Positions 39,386 to 48,960 are shown, counted from the stretch's first letter. The stretch: 64,000 nucleotides of DNA from an uncultured Microbacterium sp. (GCF_947489255.1 NZ_CANLCY010000004.1:434001-498000), one strand, 5' to 3'. Translations and numbers: made by a program. The notes: generated by a model from the sequence alone, not told the origin.

Positions 39386-42357
39386 TGGGTAGTTCAGGCT
39401 TTCAGTTCGATCCCAGCCAGCCGTACCAACTCGACGCGGTGAGCTCGGTCGTCGACTTATTCGACGGCCAACCGAAGGACGCGGACAAGCTCGTCCTGAC
39501 CCTCCGCGGGCAGGCCGTGTTGAAGGACACGGAGCAAGCAACCCTCGATCTCGACCTCACGCAAGAAGTCGGAGCGATTGGAAACAACCTCGTGCTCGAG
39601 CGCGAGACTGTCTTCTCGAACCTGCAGCGCATCCAGGACCGCAACGGCTTGGAAGTGGCGCCGAAGCTCTACGACGAAGCACTCGACTTCGACATCGAGA
39701 TGGAGACCGGAACCGGGAAGACCTACGTCTACCTCCGCAGCGTCTTTGAGCTCGCGAAGAACTACAACTTCACGAAGTTCGTGATCCTTGTCCCGAGCGT
39801 GGCGATCCGAGAAGGGGTGGCGACGAGCATCCGCCTGATGCGTGGCCACTTCGGCGACCTCTACCCTGGTCAGCCATTCGACTTCTCCGTGTACAGCGGC
39901 AAGAACGCCGAGGACGTACAGTCCTTCGCGACAGCCACGAACATCCAGATTCTCGTGATGACGATCGACGCGATCCGAGGTACCGCGAACACGCGTATCA
40001 TCCATCAGGCGAAGGACAAGCTCAACGGGCTGCGTCCTATCGACTACCTCAAGGCCACGCATCCCGTCGTGATCATGGACGAGCCGCAGAACATGGAGTC
40101 TCTCCTATCGCAGTCGGCGGTCAGCGAGCTCGACCCGGCCGCGACGCTCCGCTTCAGCGCTACGCACAAGAAGCAGCGCAACGTCGTGTACCGACTCGAT
40201 CCCGTGGACGCACACGACCTCGGCCTCGTAAAGCAGATCGTGGTCGCCGACGTCCAGCAACAGGGCGCAGATGCGACTCCGTACATCAAGCTGGTCGAGG
40301 TTAAGCGGGAGCCGTCCTGGACTGCCAAGCTCGAACTCTCCTGCCTCAAAGCGGACGGCACTCGTGAGCGCCGCGTGGTCAGTGTCAAGCAGCACCAGGA
40401 GCTCTCCGACGAGCGCGTGACCAACAACCCGATCTACGACGGTTGGCGCATCAATGAGATGAGCATCGAGCCAGCGTTCATCGATCTCACCCTCCACGGC
40501 TTCCTAGAGGAAGGTCAGAGCATCGGTGGATCGTCCGGGGCGATCTACAAGGAGATGATCCGCGAGACCGTTCGAGAGCACCTCCGCAAAGAGGCAATGC
40601 TGCGACCCCGCAACATCAAGGTCTTGAGCCTGTTCTTTGTTGACAAGGTCGCCAGCTACATGGGCGACGGCACAGATAACGCAACCGCCGATGGTGACTT
40701 CGTGAAGTGGTTCGACGAGGTGTTCGTCGAAGAGCGCGCCAAGCTCGCTCGCTATCGAGAGCTCCTGCCGCAAGATCCGAGTGCGCTCCGCCGTGCGTAC
40801 TTCTCCGAGATCAAACGCGGCAAGACGAAGATCGCCCAGGACAGCACCGGCGCTACGAAGGCCGACGACGACGCCTATGAGCTGATCATGCAGGCGAAGG
40901 AGCAGTTGCTGGATGAGGCTGAAGATGTCCGGTTCATCTTCAGCCACTCCGCGCTGCGCGAGGGGTGGGACAACCCAAACGTCTTCCAGATCTGCACCCT
41001 TCGCGAGATGGGTGCAGAGGTCGAACGCCGACAGACCATCGGACGTGGCCTTCGCCTACCCGTTACCAAGACGGACGAGGGCTTCGTGCGTGTTGCAGAT
41101 CCCGGCATCGCGACGCTCACGGTCGTCGCCAACGAGTCATATCAGGCCTTCGCGAAGAGTCTGCAGAGCGAGTACAAGTCTGCTGGCGTCGAGATCGGTG
41201 CGGTTCGGCGAAGCGAGTTCTCGAAGATCCCGCTCATCGGGGCGGACGGCAACCTGACCGATGACCTATTCGGGTACGAGCGATCGGCTTCGGTATGGGA
41301 GCACCTCGCTCGGGAAAAGTTCATCGTGGACGGCAAGGTGACCGCGAAGTTCCAGCCGAACACCATCGACTTCAGCCTGAACCTCCCCGAGATCTACGTC
41401 GACTACGAGCCCGAGATCACTGCCCTCATTGCGCGTGCTCACATCGGGACATACGTGAAGCCGGCGAGCAAGCGTCATTCCCGAAAGGTCAATAAGCAGC
41501 TCTACGCGACGCCCGAGTTCGAAGAGTTCTGGCACGCCATCAGCCGCCGGACTACCTATCGCGTCAGCGTCGACCGCGAGCAGATCGTCGAGAAAACCGT
41601 CGAGGCGATCAAGGCAGCTCCGAAGATCGATCCACTACGCATTCAGGTGACCCGGGCAGGCGTCAAGGTGCTGCGCGGGGGAGCGAAGGGTCAAGAACTC
41701 GGCAGCCGCTCCGCAGATCTGAAGGGTAGCTACGACCTCCCGGACATCATCGCGGAGTTGCAGGAGGCCACCTCCCTGACCCGCAAGACCATCGTGGACA
41801 TCCTGATCGGCAGCGATCGGCTATCCGAGTTCCTCGGGAACCCGAACGACTATATCGCGATGGCTAAGCGGCTCATGAAGGCCGAGCTCGCGAAGATCGT
41901 TGTCGAGGGCGTGCAGTACGAGAAGATCTCCGGCTCGGTGTACGAGCTCCGGGAACTTCAGAAGGACGGCGACGACGAGAAGGAACGCTTCCTCGACCAG
42001 ATGTACAAGGTGCAGAACGCCCAGAAGACAGACTTCGACTACGTGGTTTACGACTCCGATGTCGAGCGGCAGTTCGCCGAACTCCTGGACGGTCGCGAAG
42101 ACGTGAAGCTCTTCATGAAGCTTCCGGCGAAGTTCAAGATCGACACTCCGGTTGGGCCGTACAACCCGGACTGGGCCATCATCAAGCACGAGGACGGCGA
42201 GGATCGCGTGTACATGATTCGGGAGACGAAGAGCACGCTCGACGACTCGAAGCTCCGACCGACCGAGCTCGCCAAGATCAAGTCGGCGAAGCAGCATTTC
42301 GAAGCGATCGGCGTTGGGGACTACGCGCGCTCCGTGCCGGGGAGTTGGAACCTGTGA
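39385..42357 (+). CDS. Type III restriction endonuclease subunit (Res)
   Basis: 990 residues. The SF2 helicase core has Walker A METGTGKTY (Lys112) and the type III-specific DEPQ box (232-235), with LRFSATHK and the motif VI-like ERRQTIGRGLRLP. A PD-(D/E)xK nuclease ends the protein: Pro928-Asp929 in YNPDWAI and Glu947-Thr-Lys949 in RETKS. Length and domains agree with EcoP15I-type Res. No active-site loss is seen. The start ATG overlaps the mod stop (TAATG). Confidence 0.93.
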   Translation: MGSSGFQFDPSQPYQLDAVSSVVDLFDGQPKDADKLVLTLRGQAVLKDTEQATLDLDLTQEVGAIGNNLVLERETVFSNLQRIQDRNGLEVAPKLYDEALDFDIEMETGTGKTYVYLRSVFELAKNYNFTKFVILVPSVAIREGVATSIRLMRGHFGDLYPGQPFDFSVYSGKNAEDVQSFATATNIQILVMTIDAIRGTANTRIIHQAKDKLNGLRPIDYLKATHPVVIMDEPQNMESLLSQSAVSELDPAATLRFSATHKKQRNVVYRLDPVDAHDLGLVKQIVVADVQQQGADATPYIKLVEVKREPSWTAKLELSCLKADGTRERRVVSVKQHQELSDERVTNNPIYDGWRINEMSIEPAFIDLTLHGFLEEGQSIGGSSGAIYKEMIRETVREHLRKEAMLRPRNIKVLSLFFVDKVASYMGDGTDNATADGDFVKWFDEVFVEERAKLARYRELLPQDPSALRRAYFSEIKRGKTKIAQDSTGATKADDDAYELIMQAKEQLLDEAEDVRFIFSHSALREGWDNPNVFQICTLREMGAEVERRQTIGRGLRLPVTKTDEGFVRVADPGIATLTVVANESYQAFAKSLQSEYKSAGVEIGAVRRSEFSKIPLIGADGNLTDDLFGYERSASVWEHLAREKFIVDGKVTAKFQPNTIDFSLNLPEIYVDYEPEITALIARAHIGTYVKPASKRHSRKVNKQLYATPEFEEFWHAISRRTTYRVSVDREQIVEKTVEAIKAAPKIDPLRIQVTRAGVKVLRGGAKGQELGSRSADLKGSYDLPDIIAELQEATSLTRKTIVDILIGSDRLSEFLGNPNDYIAMAKRLMKAELAKIVVEGVQYEKISGSVYELRELQKDGDDEKERFLDQMYKVQNAQKTDFDYVVYDSDVERQFAELLDGREDVKLFMKLPAKFKIDTPVGPYNPDWAIIKHEDGEDRVYMIRETKSTLDDSKLRPTELAKIKSAKQHFEAIGVGDYARSVPGSWNL

Positions 42358-45323
42358 CCTCGACAGCAGACCCGCGGGGCTCCGTGTGGCGGCGGTGGGA
42401 TCCGCACATCCACGCACCGGGGACGGCGCTGAACAACCAGTTCGGCGCCGATGACTGGGACGAGTACCTAACGCGCATCGAGCAATCGGAGCCTCGCATC
42501 GAGGCGCTCGGAGTCACGGATTACTACAGCATCGCCGACTACGAGAAGGTTGTCGCATTCAAGGAGGATGGCCGTCTTCCTGACGTCGGACTCGTGTTCG
42601 CCAATGTCGAGATGCGCTTGCCCACTGCGACTTCGACCAATCCGGTCAACATCCACCTGCTCATCTCGCCGGAAGATCCCGACCACGTTGAAGAGGCGAA
42701 GCGCTTTCTCAACACCCTGACCTTCCAGTACGGCCAGGAGACCTACGTCTGTAATCCGGCGGACCTCATTCGCCTGGGCAAGAAGTCCAACTCCAAGATC
42801 ATGGGCGAGGGCGCCGCTCTCAGCGCGGGAACCAACCTCTTCAAGGTCACGATGGAGAACCTGAAGAAGTCGTTCTCCGAGAGCGCGTGGGCGCAGCAGC
42901 ACATCATCGTCGCGGTCGCCGCCAGCTCCACTGATGGAACTGCTGGCGTGCGCGATGACGGCGCCTCCCTTGCCGCCGTGCGTACCGAGATCGAGCGCGT
43001 CGCCCGGGTTATCTTCGCGAGCTCGCCCAAGCAGCGCGCCTTCTGGATTGGCGATGGTGTCGATTCGATCGAGACTCTGAACGAGAAGTACGACGGCGTG
43101 AAGGTGTGCCTCCACGGAAGCGACGCACACAGCCTTGCCGCCGTCGGGAAGCCCGCAGAGAACCGCTATTCCTGGATCAAGGGCGACGCGACGTTCGAGG
43201 CGCTCCGTCAGGCGTGCCTGGAGCCGCGCGAGCGCGCCACCGTTGCCGAGACGCCGCCGTCTGGTGCTTTGCCGCACCGTGTCATCCAAGAGATCTCCGT
43301 TAGCGGCGCTCCGTGGTTCAGCAACGGAAGCGTGCCGGTCTCGCCCGGCCTTGTCGCGATCATCGGCGCGCGCGGGTCAGGAAAGACGGCTCTTGCTGAT
43401 CTCATTGCGGCCGGCGCGGGGGCAGCCAGCGACGACGCGACCGACAAGACCTTCCTCCAGCGTGCCAAGCGGCACGTCGAAGGTGCCGGCGTGGACCTGA
43501 CCTGGGCAGATGGCCGCACGACCAACGCCGCACTCCCTCCTATCGTGGACCCCGACGAGACGCCTGCCGTGCAGTACCTGTCTCAGCAGTTTGTTGAGAG
43601 GCTCTGCTCGTCCGAAGGCATCACAGACGAGCTGCTCGAGGAGATCGAGCGCGTCATCTTCGAGGCGCATCCGTTCGAGGAACGGCTCGGTGCTTCGACC
43701 TTCCGGGAACTGCTCGACATCCGGGCGAGCCACGGCCGGGGTCTGCGCGAATACGCGAAGGAAGAGATCGACGAACTTTCTGTTGAGATTGACGCGGAAC
43801 GCGCCACGCTAGACCAGCTCCCGACCCTCAAGATCGAACAAGCTCAGCTCACCAAGGTCCTGACCGAGGACAAAGGCGCGCGGAGCAAGCTCGTGATCGT
43901 CGGCGGCGAAGCGCGGTCTCAACGGCTTGATCAGGTCAACGCGGAACTCGCTACCAGGCAAGCCGCGATCGACGGGCTTCGTCGCCGCGAGCAGGCTCTC
44001 GGGGAGCTGCGCGCAGCCACGACGGACCTGAAGGATCGGCGGTTGCCGGGCGCTACCGCGACCCTCATGCGTAATCACGAAGCCGCAGGCCTAACTGCCG
44101 AGGAGTGGAAAGCATTCGAGATCCAGTTCGTCGGAGACCCGGTCGCCACGCTCGACGCCAAGTTGACCGCCGTGAAGACCAGCATCAGCGACCTCACCGG
44201 CGTCATGCCGACACGTCCAGACGTACCCCCTACCGACATGCCTGCGTTTGTCGCCGATGACGCAGACCTCACCAAGGAGACCCTGAGCGTGCTCCGGACA
44301 GAGGCATGGCGGTTGGGTCACCTGATCGGCCTCGACAGCGACAAGCAGAAGCAACTCGAGGCGCTGAACACGCGCATCGCGCGGAACGAGTCGCTCCTCA
44401 CTGCAGCCGACAAGAAGGTCGCCAATGCGTCGGGCGCGAGCGACCGAATCAAGGCACTGCAGCTCAAGCGCAAGCAGGCGTACTCGTCCCTGTTCGATGG
44501 GTTTGCCGCCGAACAAGACGAGCTCACCGCGATGTACGCGCCGCTCAAGAAGATGCTGGAATCAGAACTGGGCACGCTCGGCAAGCTGAACTTCAGCGTG
44601 CGCCGTGTCGTCGATGTCGAGGCGTGGGCAACGCGCGGCGAGAGCCTGTTGGACCTTCGCACCGGTGAGTTCCGAGGCCGCGGCGAGCTGCTCCGAGTTG
44701 CGAGAGACACGCTGCTCCCGGCGTGGCAGGACGGCGCGAGCACTGCAGTCGCGGAGGCGATGAACACCTTCCGGGCTGATCACAACCAGCACCTCATGGA
44801 GCAGGCAAGAGTGCCGCGTACCGACTCCAAGGCATTTTGGGCCTGGGGCAAAGAAGTCTCTGACTGGCTGAACAGCACTGACCACATCACGGTGAGCTAC
44901 GGCGTGCAGTACGACGGCGTCGATATCGAGCAGCTCTCGCCGGGTACACGTGGCATCGTGCTGCTTCTGCTCTACTTGGCGATCGACCAGTCCGACGACC
45001 GGCCGCTGATTATCGACCAGCCGGAAGAGAACCTCGATCCGAAGTCGATCTTCGACGAGCTTGTTGGGCGGTTCGTCGAGACTCGGCGCCGGCGTCAGAT
45101 CATCATCGTCACCCACAACGCGAACCTGGTTGTGAACACCGATGCCGATCAGGTCATTGTCGCGAATGCGGGCGCACACGTGCCCGGTGGGCTGCCGAAG
45201 CTGACGTACGTCTCTGGAGGGCTCGAGAACCCGACGGTGCGAGATGAGGTGTGCGAAATCCTCGAGGGCGGCAAGCCTGCATTTGAGGAGCGGGCGCGTA
45301 GGCTCCGGATCCGGTTGGGGTGA
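42354..45323 (+). CDS. PHP domain plus SMC-like ATPase (TrlF/Ppl-like)
   Basis: 989 residues from GTG 42354, overlapping the res stop (GTGA) with GGGGAG nine bases upstream. The N-terminal PHP phosphoesterase carries DPHIHAPG (Asp16, His18, His20), a later ALGVTDYYS and GSDAH. An ABC/SMC-type ATPase follows: Walker A GARGSGKT (338-345), a long coiled coil (about 470-800), signature LSPGTRG, and Walker B LIIDQPEENLD (Asp888, Glu891-892) with a switch His in VTHN. This matches the TrlF AAA-like family, and the PHP-plus-ATPase layout described for Ppl defence. It may be a nucleic-acid or nucleotide-cleaving effector. Confidence 0.85.
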   Translation: MTSTADPRGSVWRRWDPHIHAPGTALNNQFGADDWDEYLTRIEQSEPRIEALGVTDYYSIADYEKVVAFKEDGRLPDVGLVFANVEMRLPTATSTNPVNIHLLISPEDPDHVEEAKRFLNTLTFQYGQETYVCNPADLIRLGKKSNSKIMGEGAALSAGTNLFKVTMENLKKSFSESAWAQQHIIVAVAASSTDGTAGVRDDGASLAAVRTEIERVARVIFASSPKQRAFWIGDGVDSIETLNEKYDGVKVCLHGSDAHSLAAVGKPAENRYSWIKGDATFEALRQACLEPRERATVAETPPSGALPHRVIQEISVSGAPWFSNGSVPVSPGLVAIIGARGSGKTALADLIAAGAGAASDDATDKTFLQRAKRHVEGAGVDLTWADGRTTNAALPPIVDPDETPAVQYLSQQFVERLCSSEGITDELLEEIERVIFEAHPFEERLGASTFRELLDIRASHGRGLREYAKEEIDELSVEIDAERATLDQLPTLKIEQAQLTKVLTEDKGARSKLVIVGGEARSQRLDQVNAELATRQAAIDGLRRREQALGELRAATTDLKDRRLPGATATLMRNHEAAGLTAEEWKAFEIQFVGDPVATLDAKLTAVKTSISDLTGVMPTRPDVPPTDMPAFVADDADLTKETLSVLRTEAWRLGHLIGLDSDKQKQLEALNTRIARNESLLTAADKKVANASGASDRIKALQLKRKQAYSSLFDGFAAEQDELTAMYAPLKKMLESELGTLGKLNFSVRRVVDVEAWATRGESLLDLRTGEFRGRGELLRVARDTLLPAWQDGASTAVAEAMNTFRADHNQHLMEQARVPRTDSKAFWAWGKEVSDWLNSTDHITVSYGVQYDGVDIEQLSPGTRGIVLLLLYLAIDQSDDRPLIIDQPEENLDPKSIFDELVGRFVETRRRRQIIIVTHNANLVVNTDADQVIVANAGAHVPGGLPKLTYVSGGLENPTVRDEVCEILEGGKPAFEERARRLRIRLG

Positions 45324-45329
45324 GTCGAG

Positions 45330-45734
45330 TTACCGGATGTGCGGGCTCTTTTGTTTGCGGCCGCCAGTCGGCGGGCGCAGCTTCACTCCAGCGGCGATGA
45401 TGGCAACGCGCATCGTTTCCTGGTTAACCGACATCTGCGCGGCCACCTCCGAGAGCGACAATCCGGACTTGTACAGCCGCTTGGCCTGAGTCACCTGCGT
45501 GCCCGTAAGCGGCTGACGACGGACGACTACGTTGTTCTCGCGGAGGATCCGGAGGATGGTTGACTTCGCGACTTTGAACTCTTCGGCGAGGGCGGTCGAC
45601 GTTGCGCTGCCGTCTGAGTACCTACGAACGACCTCATCCTGGGACGCTGGCGACAGGCGGGTCCACGGCCTTGTACGCGTAATAGTTCGAGCAACCGTCG
45701 CGTCCTCATCGGCGGCCTTCAGAATCAGCCGCAT
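45330..45734 (-). CDS. Double helix-turn-helix protein, possible recombinase remnant
   Basis: About 134 residues from ATG 45734; the frame is open further upstream but crosses a terminator-like hairpin. Two HTH units are visible: SATSTALAEEFKVAKSTILR (about 50-70) and SLSEVAAQMSVNQETMRVAI (about 95-115). This arrangement resembles the DNA-binding tails of resolvases and the regulators derived from them. No catalytic serine domain is present. It is convergent with trlF, seven bases apart, at the right edge of the island. Confidence 0.55.
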   Translation of the reverse strand: MRLILKAADEDATVARTITRTRPWTRLSPASQDEVVRRYSDGSATSTALAEEFKVAKSTILRILRENNVVVRRQPLTGTQVTQAKRLYKSGLSLSEVAAQMSVNQETMRVAIIAAGVKLRPPTGGRKQKSPHIR

Positions 45735-45792
45735 CCGGTCCGCCGTAACAGGGGTCGATATATGGGAACAGAGGTAGTCAAGGTCGACATTA

Positions 45793-45820
45793 GGGCCGGA
45801 ATCGTGAGGGATTCCGGCCC
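45793..45820. terminator. Hairpin at the right edge of the island
   Basis: Perfect 10-bp arms GGGCCGGAAT and ATTCCGGCCC with an 8-base loop. It is not tied to a clear gene and could be a remnant of the DNA next to the original insertion point. Confidence 0.55.
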
Positions 45821-46362
45821 TTCGTCGTCGTTCGGCCCAGTCGGTGTGAGCGCCGGAACGTGTGGAGGCTCTCGCCGACTGCCCGGGCCCATCGCTGGTA
45901 GGTCCTCGCCACGATGACAGACATCGTTTGCGGCGAATCGCTGGAGGCACTGTTTGGGGTTCGGGTGCGCGATATCTCGTCATCGCCCACGGGAATGACG
46001 ATCAGCCAATCGACGTCGATGTGATTCCGGCTCAGCCCGTCAAATCCCGTGTCTCACTAGAAGGGATACAGAGGAGGCCGTGGGGGTCGTAATGTTCGGT
46101 CCGCAGCCGTCGAAGATGCCCGGAAATAGGATTCCGGGCTTGGCCGATAATTACCCGAGGCGATGTTCAGCCCTCATCTGCGTCACTACCTGAGAAAAGC
46201 GGCCTAGGCATTCCTGCGATGAGGCCAGAACAGCCCTACCTCACTCACCCGGCATGTGCTCGACGTCAGCAGCGGCATCCGACATCAGGGTCCGAGCCAG
46301 GGGTCCGTCTCGTCTACTCCCGACGCATGCGCTGACGCACTGCGCACCCGGGGAGGACGGAC
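45821..46362. other. Gene-free stretch at the island edge
   Basis: I see no credible gene here. Short open frames have poor composition. One small hairpin, GCCCGGAA/TTCCGGGC at 46118-46139, is present. No copy of the tRNA-Pro 3' end was found, so no att site can be named. Confidence 0.5.
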
Positions 46363-46821
46363 TCACCCTCGATCGTCGGACCGTTGGAATCGGACGGCCG
46401 CTGCGCGGGTCGCGACGGAGTCGGCTCTGGTGGTTTCCGCGCCGGCCGCCTCTTCGATGAGCTTCCGGGCGGTGGCCTGCTCGTCTCGGATCTGGGAGGT
46501 GATCTGCGCGAGCTGGTCGGCGAGCAGGGTGGCCAGACCCATCTCGAGCTGTTCCAGGGTCGTCCCGTGGATTTCGAGGCGTCGGTCGGAGACCCGCAGC
46601 GTCACGGAGGGATACCCGGCGCTCACGAGAGCCTGCTTCGTCGCCGCGGAGTGGATGGCCACCACCTCTTCGGGGGAGGGCCGACGGGAGAAGACCGCGT
46701 CGACTTCATAGGAGTCGGGCGTTTCGGCAGTGCCCAGAGTGCGCGGAAGAGAGCCGGGCAGGACGTTCGTGAGACCGAGCGGGTCCGAGCGGTCTGATGT
46801 GGTCGATGCGGAAGTGGTCAT
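46363..46821 (-). CDS. Hypothetical protein
   Basis: 152 residues; ATG 46821 with GAGGAG ten bases upstream. Ser/Thr-rich N-terminus, then a strand/helix pattern (YPSVTLRVSDRRLEIHGTTL) and a helix (MGLATLLADQLAQITSQIRDE). The C-terminal 25 residues look disordered. No family recognised. It is in the same orientation as the small membrane protein at 46903. Confidence 0.6.
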   Translation of the reverse strand: MTTSASTTSDRSDPLGLTNVLPGSLPRTLGTAETPDSYEVDAVFSRRPSPEEVVAIHSAATKQALVSAGYPSVTLRVSDRRLEIHGTTLEQLEMGLATLLADQLAQITSQIRDEQATARKLIEEAAGAETTRADSVATRAAAVRFQRSDDRG

Positions 46822-46902
46822 GGGATCTGGACTCCTCGATAGGTGCCACGGGATGAGCCGGGCGGGTGGGTTTTCGCGTCGAGGGGCTCGATCGCGGCGG
46901 GG

Positions 46903-47067
46903 TCAGGAGGCTCGACGTCCTGAGCGCGATCGGATCAGACCGAACAGGAGAGTGCCCACGAACAGGATGATGCCGATGATGGCGAGCCACACGAGTCCTT
47001 CGAAGGCGAACCCCACGACGGCCAGCACAGCCCAGACGACGAGCAGAATTACAAGAGTGCGCCACAT
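46903..47067 (-). CDS. Small hydrophobic membrane protein (54 residues)
   Basis: 54 residues from ATG 47067. Two transmembrane segments (TLVILLVVWAVLAVVGFAF, about 4-22, and LVWLAIIGIILFVGTLLFGL, about 25-44) and a basic tail RSRSGRRAS. The pattern matches small actinobacterial membrane proteins of unknown role. The good hydrophobicity and basic end argue that it is real. Confidence 0.7.
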   Translation of the reverse strand: MWRTLVILLVVWAVLAVVGFAFEGLVWLAIIGIILFVGTLLFGLIRSRSGRRAS

Positions 47068-47314
47068 ATCTTCGACTGTACGCGCAATATTTATTTGCCG
47101 TCATTTTCTTGAATGAGGTCGGTTGAGCGGCGTTCGAAGAGCGCGAGAAAATCACAGAACCCCGGAAAAGTGGGGTTTTCAAGAATTCATGCACCTTGAA
47201 CAACCCGTGTCAATGCCCCTGACTTTCGAAGCGGAAAGCGTGAGAACCGTTTCGCATATTGTGCTCGTGTCCTCGTCGAGACGACGTCGAATGCGCACGC
47301 GTCAGACGCAGGCG

Positions 47315-47320
47315 TATTCT
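47315..47320 (+). promoter_or_regulatory. Leaderless -10 element
   Basis: TATTCT, six bases, then ATG at 47327. Confidence 0.5.
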
Positions 47321-47326
47321 GCGCGA

Positions 47327-47512
47327 ATGGAGACCTTCGTCGTACCGGGTGTGGGCAGGGTCGAGGTCGAGTTCGAGGTGCGTCGATTCGGGCTGGGAAC
47401 CGACACCATGAAGAGCGTGATCCGGGTCTGCTGGCCGGGGGGCGTGGACGTGAGCTGCGAGGTGCACGAACGTACCGCTCTGCACCTGGAGGCGGTCGGC
47501 GTCACGAATTGA
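47327..47512 (+). CDS. Small hypothetical protein (61 residues)
   Basis: 61 residues from ATG 47327, six bases after TATTCT. A beta-rich sequence (GVGRVEVEFEVRRFG, then MKSVIRVCWPGGVDVSCEV). Longer in-frame starts exist upstream, but their residues are out of character. No family recognised. Confidence 0.6.
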   Translation: METFVVPGVGRVEVEFEVRRFGLGTDTMKSVIRVCWPGGVDVSCEVHERTALHLEAVGVTN

Positions 47513-47533
47513 GCGGTGCCCTCGGGCGCGCTG

Positions 47534-47893
47534 TCACAGTCCGTAGTAGTCGTCGTCATCCCAGGGGGCGGCGCGGGTCGATTCCCAGGCCTGGGAGGGG
47601 GAGCCCGCGGTGATGTTGGTGCTCCTCGGGTACGACGCCTGCATCCGCATCATGGTGACTTGATCGGAGAAATCGGGAACCTCGTCGATCCAGGCGAACG
47701 GCATGCTGAGGATCGACGATGAGGGCCCGACGGTCATCCACGCCACGTCCTGACCTGCGCCGACGACCACGATGGGAACCTCCACGAGCTGGGGGACGCC
47801 TGTCGAAGCGATCCCCACGACGAGGTGGAGCATCGCGTCAGCGATCTCGTCGGTGGTGACGAACCGTCCACCCGCATAGCTGACCTGTCGCAT
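47534..47893 (-). CDS. Hypothetical protein
   Basis: 119 residues from ATG 47893. Mixed alpha/beta: a helical N-terminal part (TTDEIADAMLHLVVGIA), a strand (QLVEVPIVVVGAG), and an acidic tail DDDDYY. Its residues before this ATG in the same frame look non-coding. Function unknown. It lies in a run of small genes of the same strand (46.3-49.7 kb). Confidence 0.6.
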   Translation of the reverse strand: MRQVSYAGGRFVTTDEIADAMLHLVVGIASTGVPQLVEVPIVVVGAGQDVAWMTVGPSSSILSMPFAWIDEVPDFSDQVTMMRMQASYPRSTNITAGSPSQAWESTRAAPWDDDDYYGL

Positions 47894-48015
47894 CTTCCCC
47901 AGTGTGCGCCTCGACCGCTGGGGCGGGCGATTTCGGGGGGGTGGGTTGTATATCGTCCGCTCATGCCCCACCCTGGGGCCGCCCAACTCGCGATCGCCGG
48001 CTCTCTGAGCGCGTC

Positions 48016-48137
48016 GGTGCGCGAGAACGGCGCACCGCGCGGACGGAACCTCAGTCGGCTCGGTGCCCGCTCTCGCGGTGCGCGAGAACGACGCTCCGCG
48101 CAGGCAGGACCTCAGCCGGCTCGGTGCCCGCTCTCGC
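48016..48137. repeat. 61-bp tandem direct repeat
   Basis: Two diverged copies, 48016-48076 and 48077-48137, each starting GGTGCGCGAGAACG and ending TGCCCGCTCTCGC. Copy 2 covers the last nine codons of the adjacent minus-strand gene, so that gene end was duplicated or borrowed. Confidence 0.7.
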
Positions 48138-48486
48138 GGTCCCATTCGAGCGACTTCCACTGCAGGAACGTGCAGAGGTTGCTCGCGATCACGTATTCGG
48201 CCGCGAGGCTCGTGATGTCGTGGATCGACATCGAGAGGTTCTGGGGCTGCTCGCTGAGGGTGAGTTCCCACAGGGGATCGTCGTAGCTGCGCGGCCGCAT
48301 GTAGATGGATGCCGATGCGTTGCGCAGCCGCAGGATGACCAGGCCCGTGTCGTCGTGGCCGTCGTCCTCCTGCGGCGCGATCGAGATCGAGCCGGCGATG
48401 CAGTGCTCTTCGTTCTCGAACTCCGCGACCCAGGCCTCGAGTTGTGCGCGGGAGCGGCGGGGCGGTGAGTCCTCGAGCGATTCCAT
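48112..48486 (-). CDS. Hypothetical protein, paralogue A
   Basis: 124 residues. It is acidic in the N-terminal half (APQEDDGHDDTG), then LVILRLRNASASIYMRP, LWELTLSEQPQNLS and a C-terminal helix IASNLCTFLQ. It shares the pattern D-x-G-(I/L)V, ASIY, a WxxxL element and LCxxLQ with the next gene, so the two are paralogues. Minus-strand CAGACT (48493-48498) is six bases before the ATG. Function unknown. Confidence 0.65.
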   Translation of the reverse strand: MESLEDSPPRRSRAQLEAWVAEFENEEHCIAGSISIAPQEDDGHDDTGLVILRLRNASASIYMRPRSYDDPLWELTLSEQPQNLSMSIHDITSLAAEYVIASNLCTFLQWKSLEWDRESGHRAG

Positions 48487-48492
48487 ACCGGC

Positions 48493-48498
48493 AGTCTG
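48493..48498 (-). promoter_or_regulatory. Leaderless -10 element
   Basis: CAGACT on the minus strand, six bases before the ATG at 48486. Confidence 0.45.
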
Positions 48499-48603
48499 GC
48501 ATCCGACGCCGAGCCCCGCGGGACCCTTGTGCGCGGCGTCGCGAGCTTCGCGGTCAGATCATCGACGAGCGCGTGTTGTCGATGCGCCGACGCCCGGGGC
48601 GCG

Positions 48604-48954
48604 TCAGACGTTCTCTGTCGTGCCGCGCGTGGCGGCATCCGTCCGCTTCTGCAGGTATTCGCAGAGCTTGCCCGTGGTCAGCAGCTCCTCGCCGAGGGCG
48701 ATCAGGTGCGTCCCGGTGAGCGGGAACTCGCCGGAGCGTTCGGTGAGGGTCGCGGTCCAGGTGCGCTCGCAGTCCACATTGAGGTAGATGGACGCCGGAC
48801 CGTGATTGAGGTGGACGGCGACGATACCCGAGTCGCTGTGCTCCGGGTCGTCCTGGGGGAGGACGTGGACGGTCGCGTGAGCGACGCGGTCGTGCTTCTC
48901 GTAGTCGTCCACCCACTGGGCGATGTCGGCGAAGGGAGGGCGAGTGCACGTCAT
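48604..48954 (-). CDS. Hypothetical protein, paralogue B
   Basis: 116 residues. PQDDPEHSDSGIVAVHLN, PASIYLNVDCERTWTATLTE and LLTTGKLCEYLQ align with the same places in the gene at 48112. TAGCCT on the minus strand (48961-48966) lies six bases before the ATG. The pair sits in tandem. No known domain. Confidence 0.65.
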   Translation of the reverse strand: MTCTRPPFADIAQWVDDYEKHDRVAHATVHVLPQDDPEHSDSGIVAVHLNHGPASIYLNVDCERTWTATLTERSGEFPLTGTHLIALGEELLTTGKLCEYLQKRTDAATRGTTENV

Positions 48955-48960
48955 GCGCTA

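Noticed and set aside
46706..47203. Minus-strand frame of 165 codons
   Set aside because: Out of phase with the clear 54-residue membrane protein at 46903-47067 and of random composition.
48016..48137. Insertion-sequence ends or CRISPR repeat
   Set aside because: Only two diverged 61-bp copies, no terminal inverted repeats and no transposase.
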